DNA of 64,000 nt from Rhizophagus irregularis (GCF_026210795.1 NC_089442.1:3100001-3164000), one strand, 5' to 3'. Counted from the first letter of the stretch, positions 25,437 to 38,619 are shown. Notes: generated by a model from the sequence alone, not told the origin. Numbers and translations: made by a program.

Positions 25437-25570
25437 GAGTAAGAGTAAGAGTATTGTAAGAGTGTACTATACTATAAGTGAGAGTATATAATGTAAGAGT
25501 AATAGTATTAGAGTAAGAGTATATTGTAAGAGTGATAGAGTATACTGTAAGACAGTAAGAGTGAGAGTAT
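25437..25570. repeat. GTAAGAGT-type minisatellite
   Basis: Irregular head-to-tail units of 'AGTAAGAGTA', 'TGTAAGAGTG' and 'GAGTATATTGTAA'. The block grades into 'TGAATATACT' repeats and then ATA microsatellite to about 25800. Confidence 0.75.
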
Positions 25571-27862
25571 AACTGAATAACTGAATATACTGAATATACT
25601 TACTGTACTGTAATGTAAAACTACAAGTATAATAAGTATAATAGTATAATAAAATAAATAAATAATAACATAACATAATATAATATGATATAATATAATA
25701 TAATATAATATCATATGATTCATATCATATTCTGATATCAGATATCAGATATAGTAATATTAATATAATATAATATAATATATATATTATAAATATATAT
25801 AAAATAAAATAAAATAAAATATTATAATACTTACATTTTTTACGATTATATTTCTTTTTACACATCAGTACGTTTACTTTATATGTATAAAAAGAAAAGT
25901 ATAATCAGATATAATAAAATTTTTTTATTTTCATAATATTTTTAATAATAACAATTACCGTAATTAGGAATATTAGTAAGAATTATTTTAATTCCCAAAA
26001 TAATTGCGATTGAATTTCATGAGTCTCGACATTCTTTAACAATTTGACAATTGTTTATTTAATCCCAAAGGTAATACCACGACCACGAGGATGATCTTAG
26101 CGTTCACTTAGTCATAAGTTTTGGCGCCCACATACTTTTGTAACACCTGTGAGAATTTCTTGTATTACTTGATATGCCGTACAACTTATTAGATTTAAAG
26201 ACCTTCTTTTTATTATTTTTTTAAACTCTCATAGAAAATTTTGCCCGAATGGAGTTTAAACTAATGTTTTAATTTATTATCAGACATTTATTTACCTGTT
26301 ACGATTGTGATGATAAATTTTTTTTTTTTTTCTACTAACGAATTTTTTTTATCATCTCATGATATTCCCGTGATAATTTGATAATTTCCCTTATGTTATT
26401 AAACTCTTTCCCGAATTCTTTTCGTTTCGCGTATTTATTACTCAAATGTTACAATTTAATTACACCTCGTCATGAAATTTTCTTTTTACGTGAGTAATAA
26501 TAAGTTTTTTTATGTTGATCTCCGAGTATGTAATATAATCAAGTATGGTTTCTGCTTTTTTTAATTGATACCCCCTTGAAAAGATTGTCCAAATTAGGAT
26601 TTAAAGATAAGCATAAAAATGAGGAACAGGATTTGTTATAAATTAGGATTTAGTGAAAAAAAAGAGATTTTTTTTTCTGTATGATAAAAAGTTAAATTTA
26701 AAATTAAAATAAAAAAAAAATGTATACTGTATTAATAAAAATCTTGCATGTAAAATAAAAAAAAAATGCAATCGATTATTTGAGTTTATTGAACTTTATA
26801 TTTTTAGAAAAAAAAATATAATAAAATAAAAAAAAATAAAATAAAAAATTTATAAAAATATAAAAAATTATAAAAAAAAATAAAATAAAATAAAATAAAA
26901 TAAAATAAAATAAAATAAAATATGTATTTGAAAAAAAATATATATTGTATAAAGTAAAAATATTGTAATATGTGAAAAAAAAAAATTTTTTTTTTTTTTT
27001 TCGCTTGTGAATTTTTTCATTTATGGAAATTGTGCCTTTTATTGAGTTATGTTAATATGGAGAACAAAAGAACTTATAAAGTTTAAACATGGAAAAAAAA
27101 TTTAATTATAATATACATGGATTTTTCTCAAAAGTGCGCGAGATTACGGAAATTTCTTTTTTTTTTTCCCTCTTCTTTCGAAAAAAATATAAAATTCCTT
27201 AAGCATTGTTTGTTTTTTTACTTACTTTATTATTATTATTATTTTATTATTATTATTATTATTATATTATTTTAATTTTTTATTTTCTTATTTTATATTT
27301 TAAATATTATATATTATTATATAACTACACAGATTTTTACAGTTTTTACAATTTTTACAATTTACAGTTTTTACAGTTTTACGCGTTAGGAAATCATGAG
27401 CGCGCTTTTTTCATCTATTTCATTTTGTGTCCTGTGTAACTCATTTTGATTATAAAGAACGTTGAAAAGGTATTTTTTACAAGTAAAAAAAAATCTCTCT
27501 TTCATAAAGAATAATCGTCATGATGTTTTCATTGTTTTCTTTTTCAAAAATACCCCATATATGATAATCGCTTTAATCTTTTTTTTTTTCTTTAAAAAAT
27601 ACCAAAAATATTATATTATCAAAATATCCAAATTTGTCAATATAATGATCGAAATATAAAGAAACCAAATAAAGTAAAAAAAAAAAATATTATGTGAAAC
27701 GCGTTATTTAAAAATTTTTGTAACATGAATTTATTTATTTAAATATTCAATTTTAATTTTCGATATTTTCAATTATTTCAATTATTTTATTTATTATTTA
27801 TTTATTTATTTATTTTTTCAAGTTCGTTTTAATTCTTTTTTTTATTCATTTAATTCGTTCAA

Positions 27863-27981
27863 CCGCAGCGTGCCCGCTAGCCAGCCAGCGTATCCGCAGC
27901 GTGTCCGCAGCATGTCTGCAGCATGTTCACACAACATGTCTCACAGCATGTCCGCAGTATATGTCCGCAGTATGTCCGCAG
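27863..27981. repeat. GC-rich CATGTCCGCAG minisatellite
   Basis: About ten imperfect 10-12-bp units around 'CATGTCCGCAG' (variants 'CGTGCCCGCTAG', 'CATGTCTGCAG', 'TATGTCCGCAG'). The block is markedly richer in G and C than its surroundings. Confidence 0.85.
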
Positions 27982-28201
27982 CAAAAATTTAATGATTTAC
28001 AATTAAAATTATAAGGTAAAGAAACTTTTTTTTTAACATCTACAATAATAATAATAAATATTTTGATATTTCCTTTTTTTTTTTACACTATACAAATAAA
28101 TTTTTTTTTTATATAAATATTAAATTTTATAGTGAATCAATTTAGAGTAATGTTTCCATCATGTGAGTCTACAGTTATTTGAGTAGAGTGGTGTCAAGTC
28201 G

Positions 28202-28334
28202 AATAACTTAATATATACTCCATTAACTTAATGTACTCCATTAACCTAATATATTTCATTAACTTAATATACCCTAATAATCCAATAACTTAATATACCC
28301 CAATAATCCAATAACTTAATATACCCCAATAATA
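28202..28334. repeat. 26-bp tandem repeat beyond the membrane-protein gene
   Basis: Units of 'CCAATAACTTAATATACCCC' plus 'AATAAT' repeat head to tail, with shorter diverged units at the left ('CATTAACTTAATGTACTC'). The block lies just beyond the stop codon of the minus-strand gene at 28367, probably in its 3' UTR or terminator region. Confidence 0.8.
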
Positions 28335-28366
28335 ATATCCAAACCACCCAAGATTATTCCGGATTT

Positions 28367-30388
28367 TTATGGTGAAAGATGTGGCGGACCTTGTGATGCA
28401 CCTTGTGGTGGTGGTGGACTTTGTGGTGCACCTCCTTGCGGTGTATCTCCCTGTGGTGGACCACCACTTTGTAGCAATGGTGGAAGTGATAATATTGTTG
28501 AATTATTGTTCACATTCACATTACTGTTCACATTATCAATTTGGGGTATTTGACCATAATATGATGATGGTGATGTTGTAGCAACTCCGGTTGAAACATT
28601 TGTAGACGTATTAACAAATTGTTGATAATTTCCACTTCCTGCTCCACTATTCCTTCCTCTTTGTTTCTTCTCCAAAGGAACTTGTCCTATTGCCACATTT
28701 GGATATTGGGCTCTTTGTTCTTCGGGATTTAAATTATCTTTACTACTTTTATTACCAGGAGTTAAGGAATGAGGAATTTGAATACTCTTATGATTGTTTT
28801 GAACATTTGAATCAAAATTATTCCAATTATGATGAATTGTTGGTGGAGTTAAAGCTACTTTTTCATTATTATCATCATCATATGAAGTATCAAATCCCAA
28901 TTTTTTTAAATCAACATCATATCTACGTAATTTAAATCCGGAAAGGTAATGACGATTTAAAGTTTGTTCTACAAACCAAAGTTTTTGATTGATTTTAGCT
29001 TCAATTCTTTTATTTAATTCCTTTGATGAATAATATGATTGTGGTGTAATAGTATTTGGAGATAATGAATTTGTAAATCTAGATTGTGTTGGAGTTCCTG
29101 AAGTTGAAAAATAAAATGCTGAAGAAGGTCGATCTTCATCATCAAAATTTTTTGAACTAACAATTGTACTATTATTATCAATATCTTGAGATTTTTCATT
29201 TGTAAAAGGTAATAAAGTATTACTATGATCTTTTTTTCTCGCATCTGGAGAATTACGTAAAACGTATCTTTGAATCAAACCCCATGAACGGTACTTTCCT
29301 CTCCTGTAAAAAATAAAGTAGATTATATATTAATCATAAATTAATTTAGGGTAATACTATAATAATTTTAAATAATTTAAAAAATTTAAAAATAATAATT
29401 ACCCAAATAAAATAAACCAGACCGCCAAAGCATAAGTCGTCAAACCACCAACATTAGAAATTAAATCTGTTAAAAAAAAAAAATTTATAATTAATTTCTG
29501 TATTAAACCTTTTCAAGTAAGCATCATTACATAATATAGACTTAATTACCATATGGCGTATATTGAACCTTTTCCGTATATTTTTGTACCTAAATTTAAT
29601 ATATTTAAGAAATAGTCATCAGTAAAAAAAAAGTAAACCAAATTAAATTACCAAAATTAAAATTTACTATAAAAAGAAATGACACTTACCAAATATGTAT
29701 CAGGAGAATATGCAAATTTTGCAGCTAATTGTTTATTCTCGAAAGACGTTGTAATAGTATTTTGTTTATTAACAAAAAAGTAAGAATGAGGAATATTTGA
29801 AACATCAATTCTTTCATAACTCGTAAAAGTATAAGTATTAATAGAAGGAACAGGACTAACAAAAGGGTCAACAGAAGATATACCTCTTTCATTATTAAAT
29901 ACACCAAATAATAAACCAGATGGTGTTGGAGTAGGTTCTTGACCAACCAAACCTAATATAATGATTTGATCAATTTCACCGGGGTTAAAGAACATATTTT
30001 TTCCTGGATTAAATATGAAACAAGGCCAAGAACCAGATTGATTGGTCCAATCACCAGTAGTTAAAATATCTGTAGTAGTTCTTTGAATTGAACTTTGAGG
30101 TAAATCGGTCGCTATATCTGCAGTTTTACCTGGTATACCTCTTTTTAAAATTTGAGCTGTAGCACCAGCAAAACCTTGACCACATATAAACGATGACCAT
30201 ACCGGTATAGTTGTTAAATTACTAATTTGTAAAGTTACTAATGGTTCGGACTTTCTTATTCCAAATGCTATAAGTATCTTGTTCATTGATATTCCTAAAA
30301 TAATACCTATGAATATCAAAGCAACAATAAATCTAAACGAAGCTTCCCTATAATCTTTTTTAAAATATCTTATCACATTAAACAACAT
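28367..30388 (-). CDS. two-span membrane protein, unknown family
   Basis: Four-exon minus-strand model: exon 1 29690-30388, exon 2 29550-29589, exon 3 29403-29466, exon 4 28367-29303; GT-AG introns of 100, 83 and 99 bp. All junctions close the frame, giving 579 aa. Residues about 18-44 form a first hydrophobic helix ('FIVALIFIGIILGISM'). About 200 residues follow that look extracytosolic (few Lys, two Cys, beta-rich). Exon 3 encodes a second helix at about 252-268 ('GGLTTYALAVWFILFG'), then basic 'RGKYRSW', a positive-inside mark. The roughly 310-residue tail is Ser/Asn/Gln-rich, probably cytosolic, and ends in Pro/Gly/Gln repeats. The topology suggests a receptor-like or cell-surface sensor with a long disordered tail; no catalytic domain is visible. 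The tiny middle exons were found by splice signals. Confidence 0.75.
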
Positions 30389-33300
30389 TATTATTATAAT
30401 TATTATTAAATTATTAAGTTATATTATTATAATTGATTATTATGTTACAAGGAATAAAAAAATTCGTCTTTGGAATTAGAAAACTTTGAAGACTTTTTTT
30501 TTTTTTAATTATTTAAATAAAGTAAAGAACAGTTAATTATTGTAAATAAAGTAAAGAAGAGAGTGTGGAATTTTTTATGTTTGTTTTGAATTTTATTTTT
30601 AGAATGATATGCAATGTAATTATAACTTGTAACAATTTTTTTTTCAAAAAAAAAAGTAAATTGCTTTGAAAAGTAGAGAGCGAAAATAGTAGAATAGGTA
30701 TGGTAAAAAAAAAATATTATTTTTGTTAAATATTTATAATTTTTTTTTTTCATTTTCAGGGCAGGGGTTTTAAAAAAAAAAAGCCGGTATTACATTATCG
30801 CGGAGAACCCACTGTCTCTGAAAAAGTATTAGATTATGTTTAAAAATAAAAAAATCAGGTGCGAAAATTATTTGATTGGCCAAAGTATAAAATGATGTAT
30901 AATAGATCAACCTTTAAAAGGTTAAGTAGAGATAAGGAAATGTAGGGACCAAAAATCAAAAAGAATCTTAGAAGTTATTATATTAAGGAAAGAATAACCA
31001 AAGATTGTTTTACACAAGATTTAAATTACGAATTACTATATTTGTAAATTTTTCAGTAAAAAAATAGAAATAATTGGATCCCAGTTCAGTTACACCAGGT
31101 TTATTAAGCATTATTTCACGGAATATTGTGCTATTTAGGTATTATATATGGATAAACAGTTGATCGATCGAAAAAGTAACATAATTAATCACCTTTTTGA
31201 GAGGCTTGAAACATTTTTTTTTCTAATTATTATTATTTACTTTTAATTATTATATTCTTTTATATTTTTCATTCATAAATTATAAAATATTTTATATATT
31301 TATATATATTTTATAAATATATAATTATATATCTATCATATATATATATATATATAATTGTGTAATTGTTTATTTAATGAATAATTTAATACAGTGTGAC
31401 TTTTTAAAACTCCGAAACATTGTTTTTTTTAATAGGGTTCAAAAATGTGGAAAACTATAATTATCATCAAATCGGAATTTCCGACTTTTAAACTAATACA
31501 TTTTAATTACTAATTGGGTGGTATTTTTTAAAATTCTTTATCCGTAATTGAAAACTTATTCAGACTATTAATAATAATTTTTTTTCAAGATTAATAATAT
31601 AAATGACGCAAGGATCGACACAAAGTGACTTAAGGGTAAGACAAAAAACCTCGTTTCTTTATTACAGTATTAATATTATTACATCTTAATAATCCTTTTA
31701 TGAATTCATTACTTTCCATTCATTACTTTTTATTTATACTCAATTAGTTCATTATTTTATTTTAATAAAATTCACACTGAAGCCATTCAATTAATTACCT
31801 TGTTTGTAATTATTATTACCAATTACCTTATTATAAAAATTTATTCAACTAGAAACAAATATATTAAATATACTGTATTTCAAATGGAGGAAAACATTCA
31901 AAAAAATATTTAAATGAAAACAAAAACGTTTTAATTAGAATCATAGGAATTTAGGAATTTAGGTCCGATTACTGTTCCGAATGGATAAAAAAAAAAAGTA
32001 AACAATGCGCTTAAATGCTCTATAATAAATTTGGTATCGTTAAATAATTATAATTAACAAATGAAGCTATTATGATAAAATTAGTTACATAATTAAAAAA
32101 AAACCAAGAAATTTCTTTTAATTTATTTTTACTTCTTTATTTTTTTTTTCATTAAAAATAAATGTGGTGTTTGAAACTCAATGGTTATAAATCATCATCT
32201 ATATTTGTTATCTTTCAATGATGATCATTTCTGGCAAATTCGGAATCCCGCCTAAATGATAATCAATTGTCGGATAATCTAGTGATTTTTTTTACCCCAT
32301 CGTTTTTTTCGGACAAGTTAAAAAAATCGGTTCAGCTTGTTCAGTTTAGCACCATTGAATAATTTGATCCATCAGCATAAACATGTGAATAATAAATTGT
32401 GTGAACAATTCTTTTAGATTATTATTGATATTTGATCTATTATAGGAATATTATAGGCTTATCTCAATGCAATGACGATAAGAAGATAATCGGTATAACA
32501 AATAAAAAAAATAAAAATCAAAAATTTTAGAAATAATTTTAGTTATAAAAATTCCAAATTCAATTGAAAAATGTCCTTATTTGCACGAGATGAAACGAAA
32601 AATAAGCACACCAATACACCATGCTGCAATTACTGCATGATCATAATGATGCGATCCAGGTGCTTACAGTAATTGTTTCAAGTATATCTGATATGGTTAA
32701 TCGTAAATATGATTGTACGATTGTACACTTTTTCTTCGTTGAGAAACAATGGTATACCTACATCAGTCAAAATATAGTGGTATATTATTGTTCTTGAACA
32801 AGAATAATCATAAAAGCCAAAAATCTTATGAAACAAGTTTAATAACCGAATCACCGAACCAAAAAGTTTAATTAAAATATCGGCCGTGCGAAATGCGAAA
32901 ACAATCGGGTGATGTCGATCTTTACCATATTTAATAAAACTATTAAAAAAAACCATTTTTCTTAAGTTGATCGTGATCACATAATAATATTTGTTTTTGG
33001 CGCAAAAAAATCCTGTTATGTTCATATGTTCGCGAATGAAATTGAATTTTTTAATCTATGTTGCGCAGATACTTAAACGTTATTTCATTATATTTCATCT
33101 CTTTTGTTTAAATAATGTTATTGTCATCTGCTTGTACTTTTATTAGTTTTTTATTATTTCTATGAAAAATTTTTTGATAAACATAAATAATTTACTAATG
33201 GCTAGGTTTCTAGTTACAAACTCGTGATCCTGAGATTAATTCGGTATGTTTAACTTGTGGGACCCGAGAGTAACCCGAGGAGTAACCCTTAAATTTAAGT

Positions 33301-33713
33301 GGTTCAAGTATTACATATCCCGGGTGAGTTAATTTACTATAAAAAATAAAGTTATCTCGGAAACCTATTTATTTCTCGAATTTTTTAAATTTTTTTTTTT
33401 TTCCCTTTGGGATTAATTTTATTTTTTTGAGTAACTCGAGTAACGTGTTTTAATTATTGTATCCAATTAAATTCAATAAAATATTGATGATCGAGGTTTA
33501 AAATTATTTATTGTACAATATTTTTTACATAATTCTTTTTTTAAAAAAAGAAAGAACCTTTCTTATTTCTTTTCTAAATTCAGTTCGGTCGGTAATATTA
33601 TTATTTCTTAATAAGGCTTCAAAAGATTTTTTTTTTTTTTACTAATTATTATTATTATTATGTTAACATAGTCGTCGCTTTTTTACAAAACAGGAATCTT
33701 TTTTTAGGAAAAA
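30389..33713. other. gene-free spacer
   Basis: Divergent region between the membrane-protein gene (-) and the F-box gene (+), so it should contain both promoters. AT-rich with TA microsatellite near 31300-31360. A 115-codon frame at 32678-33025 (-) is unusually long and balanced but has no recognised domain or upstream exon, so it is not called as a gene. Confidence 0.5.
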
Positions 33714-35430
33714 ATGGCCATTTTAAATCCTGACTGTTTATGCGTTCTTTTTAAGAATTTTTCTGAAGAACAATATGGGTGTAATTTATTATATACTTGT
33801 ACTTTAGTAAATCGTCTAGTAAGTAAAAATATTTTTATTTTATATATATATATATTTTTTTTTGTTTTTTTTTATTTTTTATTATTTTATTTTAATTTAT
33901 TTTTTTTATTTTATTTCCCCAACAAAGTGGGAAAATCTTGCAACTCCTTATTTATATGAGGATCCTTGGAAATATTGGTTGTATCAAACGAAAGATGAGG
34001 AGGTTGCCAAACAATTAATTGATACATATATGTTGTGTTACAAATACTATGAAATCAAAAGTAGAATAACGGCTAATGGTTCTTCTAGAGAAGAAGAAGA
34101 AGGTGATGATGATGAAAATCATGAAAATCCTTCAAAAAGAATTGATATTAGAGATTATACGGATGAGATCGATAATGTTGAACTTCCTTTATATAATTAT
34201 GTATCATTTGCAAGAAATTTACACGTTCCTACTTTATATCAAAGTGTAAAATCTTGGTATATATCCTATCATCCTGATTATGATGAAGATAATATTCAAC
34301 CAATTTATGATTGGTTTTTACGAATTTTTGAATTATTTGTTAAAGAAGCAAATATTAAAAATTGTACTTTTGCGGATTCAATAGATGATGATAGTTATCC
34401 CGTAACTTCGGATCATTTGTATCAACTTGTGAATCATGGAAATAGAGTAAATTTAAGATATTTAAATTTAGGATTTTTTCAATGTGATTCTGATGCTCTT
34501 TTAAAAATAACTGAAAGATGTAACAATCTTTTAACTTTTAAAATACCTGCACAAAATTGTTCGGATGATGCTTTAGCAGAATTTATTCGATCACAAAAAC
34601 GTTTAACAAAACTTAAAATACGAAACGCAAAAAATATCGATTTAACCTTGGAAGCTCTTGGAACTCAATCTGAAACATTAGTTAAACTTCGAATTCTTAA
34701 TTCTAGTCTTGAAAGTTGTCAAAAACCTTTTAATGGTATTGCTTCTTGTTCAAAATTACGTTCAATTTATATGAGACATATTAATTGGCCCGTAGATATA
34801 TCAATTTCAACTCTTTTAATGCCTATAGCAAAACGTTGTGAATTTCACAATGTAGATTTTTCCCATACTTATCTTCCAGCTGATGTTTTAGTTGAAATTG
34901 CGAAAAAGTCTTCTACCACTTTACGTAAGGTTCACCTTATAGGAATCGAAAATCAAATTGATCATGACAAGTTTAATTTATCCACCGGAATTAAGGCTTT
35001 AGCGGATCATTGTAAAAGTATAGTTCATTTTGAGAGGGATATCATACCGAAAGAAATGGTTTCAATGATCTTTTTTATAGATACAATAGGAAAATCTTTA
35101 GTTAGATTGGAGATTGAATCAGAATTAATGAAAGAATGTGATGCTTCAAGATTGATTGTTTCTATAAGTCAGTGTTCTAAATTAGAAATTTTGAACATAG
35201 GTTTCTTTGAATTCAATCAAGTGGCTTTTGAAAAATTAATTCTAGGTTGCAATTCATTAACGGTTTTATCAATTTGCAATTCAAATTCTGTTAACGATAA
35301 TATTTTAAAAATAATACAAGAAAAGCGTAATAAGAACTTAAAAACTTTATATGTTTTTGCTTGTGATCAAGTTACTGAAGATGCTGTTGAACAATTACAC
35401 GCCAAGACTGATATGGAAGTTTGTTTATAG
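33714..35430 (+). CDS. F-box and leucine-rich-repeat protein
   Basis: Two exons: 33714-33818 and 33928-35430, with a 109-bp GTAAGT...AAAG intron in phase 0, giving 535 aa. The junction joins '...TCTLVNRL' to 'WENLATPYLYEDPW', the classic end of an F-box in which a conserved Trp follows LVNRLW. Reading through the intron instead gives a poly-Phe/Tyr stretch, which confirms splicing. Residues 1-60 are the F-box (Skp1 binding). An acidic insert lies near residue 85. From about 150 to the end there are irregular Leu-rich repeats of the AMN1/Grr1 type ('LTKLKIRNAKNIDLTLEALG', 'KLEILNIGFFEFNQVAFEKL'). By family it is the substrate-recognition subunit of an SCF ubiquitin ligase; the substrate is unknown. 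Such genes are strongly expanded in Rhizophagus. Confidence 0.87.
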
Positions 35431-36015
35431 GTATTTATTTATATATACTGCATATCTTTATTAAAATGATTTAAGAGTTTTTAGAGTTAATTATTAATAA
35501 TATTTATTCACTTTAGGGATGACGATAATGAATATGAACGTTCAGATGGTAGTGGTATCAACCAGCATACGATCACCTGTCCAAAAGTGTACGGATAGCC
35601 TGATGCATGCGGTGCGTATGAAATTGTGAAGTTGAGATGTTTTGATGTTGTGAAGTTGTGATGTTTTGATGTTGTGAAGTTGAGAAGTTATGTTGTTATG
35701 ATGTGATGTTGTGATGTTTAATTAATGTTTAATTTATAAATATTTTTTTTACAAAGAAAAAAAAAATTTAAAAAATTTTATTATATATATAAATATACAT
35801 TTTTTTTTATTATTCAATTTTTTTTTTATAGTTTTTAAGAAAAAAAAAGTATTATCTAGTGATAAAAATAAATAAAAAAAAATAATAATTTATTTAATGT
35901 AAAAATTTAAATATCCTTCTTGATTAGTTGATGCTAAACTGCTAAATCAACAAATCAGTATTTGTTTTATGTATAGGATTATTAGCTTTGAATCATTCAA
36001 TAGGTGTGAAACACC
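35431..36015. other. 3' flank of the F-box gene and left border of the array
   Basis: Contains short 'GTTGTGATGTTTTGAT' direct repeats at 35625-35720, then A/T runs. The border motif 'GCTAAATCAACAAATCAGTA'...'AGGTGTGAAAC' spans 35941-36012 and recurs at the other end of the array (42605-42776). Confidence 0.6.
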
Positions 36016-38619
36016 AAAAAAAAACATAATTTTAGAGATCGAGGTTGTTTGGCTGCCCTGTGTTACCAAAAACCATAATTTGAAAAATTCATAGATTGAG
36101 GTTTGGAATTACCAAAGACCATAATTTTAAAAATTCAGAGATCAAGGTTTGAAATTACCAAAAACCATAATTTTTTAAAAAATTGAAAAATTCAAAGATC
36201 AAAGTTTGAGATTACCAAAAACCATAATTTTAAAAAATTCATAGATTAAGGTTGAAATTACAAAAAACCATAATTTTTTAAAAAAATTAAAAAATTCATA
36301 AATTGAGATTTGAAATTACCAAAAACCATAATTTTTTAAAAAATTAAAAAATTCATAAATTGAGATTTGAAATTACCAAAAACCATAATTTTAAAAATTC
36401 ATAGATCAAGGTTGGAATTACCAAAAACCATAATTTTTTAAAAAAATTGAAAATTCATAGATTAAGATTTGGAATTACCAAAAACTATAATTTTTTAAAA
36501 AATTTAAAAAATTGAAAAATTCAGAGATCAAAGTTTAAAATTACTAAAAACCATAATTTTAAAAAATTCAGAAATTAAGGTTGGAATTACCAAAAACTAT
36601 AATTTTTTAAAAAAATTGAAAAATTCAAAATTTGAGATTTGGAGTTACCAAAGACTATAATTTTAAAATTCAGAGATCGAGATTTGGAATTACCAAAAAA
36701 ACCGTAATTTTAAAACATATGGGCCGATTTGATGCATTAAGTAGTAAATTTGTTATTTATTAAAATTTTTGTTAAAAAATTTCAATAAAGTATTTTTTTT
36801 CTATATAACAATAATTGTAAAGCTTAACAAATTTACTTTAGTTACAAAATTATTATTTTTGGCAAGATAGTATAAAGTTATAATAATAATCATCTATCGT
36901 CTTCTCAAAAACCTGTTATCCACCTGTTGGACATGCTGTAATTTTGGCCGAAAATACCGTAATTTTAGCCAAATTTCCCTTAAAATATCTGATAATGTTG
37001 GCCAAATCCATTTTATGCGTTGAATCGGCCCATATGTTCATAGATCAAGGTTTAGAATTACCAAAAAACCGTAATTTTAAAATTCATAGATCAAAGTTTA
37101 AAATTACAAAAAAACCATAATTTTAACAAGGTTTGGAATTACTAAAAACCATAATTTTTTAAAAAATTGAAAATTTATAGATCAAGATTTGGAATTACCA
37201 AAGACTATAGTTTTAAAATTCAGAGATTGAGATTTGAAATTACCAAAAAACCCATAATTTTAAAATTTATAGATCAAGATTTAGAATTACTAAAAAACTG
37301 TAATTTTAACGAGATTTGGAATTACCAAAAATCATATTTTAAAATTTATAGATTTAGGTTTAGAATTACCAAAACCATAATTTTAAAATTTATAATTTTA
37401 AAAATTCAGAAATTAAAATTTGTAATTACTAAAAAACTATAATTTTAAAATTCATAGATTGAGATTTGGAATTACCAAAAAACTGTAATTTTAAAATTCA
37501 TAAATTGAGGTTTGGAATTACCAAAAACCATAATTTTTTAAAAAAATTAAAAAATTTATAGATCGAGATTTGAGATTACTTTTTAAAAATTCATAGATCG
37601 AAGTTTGGAATTACCAAAAACTATAATTTTAAAATTCATAATTTTAAAAATTCAGAAATCAAGGTTTGGAATTACCAAAAAACCGTAATTTTAAAATTCA
37701 TAGATTGAGGTTTGGAATTACCAAAAAACTGTAATTTTAAAATTCATAAATTGAGGTTTGGAATTACTAAAAACCATAATTTTTTAAAAAAATTGAAAAA
37801 TTTATAGATCGAGATTTGAGATTACTTTTTAAAAATTTATAGATCGAGGTTTAGAATTATCAAAAACTATAATTTTAAAATTCATAATTTTAAAAATTCA
37901 GAAATCAAGGTTTGAAATTACTAAAAAACTGTAATTTTAAAATTCATAGATCAAGGTTTGTAATTATAAAAACCATAATTTTTAAAAAATTTATAAATTG
38001 AAGTTTGAAATTACCAAAAATCATATTTTAAATTTAAAGATTGAGGTTTAAAATTACTAAAACCATAATTTTTTAAAAAAATTGAAAATTTTATAAATTG
38101 AGGTTTGAGATTACCTTTTAAAAATTCATAGATCAAGATTTAGAATTACCAAAAACCATAATTTTAAAATTCATAATTTTAAAAATTTAAAAATCAAGGT
38201 TTGGAATTACCAAAAAGCCATAATTTTAAAATTTTATAGATTGAAATTTAAAATTACCAAAAATTATAATTTTTTAAAAAAATTGAAAAATTTATAGATT
38301 GAGATTTGGAATTACCAAAAATTATATTTTAAAATTCAGAGATTGAGGTTTGGAATTATCAAAAAACTATAATTTTAAAATTTATAGATCGAGGTTTGTA
38401 ATTACTAAAAACCATAATTTTTAAAAAAATTGAAAAATTCATAGATCGAAGTTTGGAATTACCAAAAATCATATTTTAAAATTTATAAATCGAGGTTTGG
38501 AATTATCAAAACCATAATTTTTTAGAAAAATTGAAAAATTCATAGATTGAGGTTTAAGATTACCTTTTAAAAATTTATAGATCAAAGATTAAAATTAACA
38601 AAAACCATAATTTTAAAAT
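36016..38619. repeat. AT-rich tandem array, left part
   Basis: About 45 head-to-tail units, each built as 'GGTTTGGAATTACCAAAAA', '(C)CATAATTTT', a variable A/T spacer, then 'AATTCATAGATCGA'. Units are about 44-46 bp without, and 56-60 bp with, a 'TTAAAAAAATTGAAA' insert. From about 37.3 kb a higher-order period of about 246 bp is visible, marked by 'AAAATTCATAATTTTAAAAA' and 'GAGATTACTTTTTAAAAA'. An unrelated MITE interrupts at 36716-37036. The open frame at 37167-37442 is an artefact of the array. Confidence 0.92.
36716..37036. mobile_element. MITE inside the tandem array
   Basis: A 321-bp non-array block bounded by inverted repeats: left 'CATATGGGCCGATTTGATGC', right 'GTTGAATCGGCCCATATG' (about 26 bp, a few mismatches). 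Removing it joins '...ATTTTAAAA' to 'TTCATAGATC', restoring a normal array unit, so it is an insertion. It has no coding capacity. The target duplication is unclear: none, or the palindromic CATATG. Confidence 0.75.

Larger units (their letters stand above)
23827..28366. other. large gene-free spacer with several short tandem arrays
   Basis: 4.5 kb without a supported gene. It holds A/T homopolymers, a 'GTAAGAGTA'-type array (25437-25570), (AAAAT)n at 26880-26925, (TTA)n near 27230-27265, and a GC-rich minisatellite at 27863-27981. The promoter of the orphan gene should lie at its left edge. Confidence 0.6.

Noticed and set aside
32678-33025. 115-codon frame, minus strand
   Set aside because: Balanced composition but no domain, no splice partner and no recognisable family; not enough to call a gene.
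33862-35430. Single-exon 522-codon F-box start in a Phe/Tyr-rich leader
   Set aside because: The leader is intron sequence; the true start is the ATG at 33714 spliced at 33818/33928, which rebuilds the F-box.
37167-37442. 91-codon open frame
   Set aside because: Lies wholly within the tandem array; the protein is a periodic low-complexity artefact of the repeat units.
36016-38619. CRISPR array
   Set aside because: Repeats are adjoining, variable-length and AT-rich without unique spacers; eukaryotic satellite-type array.
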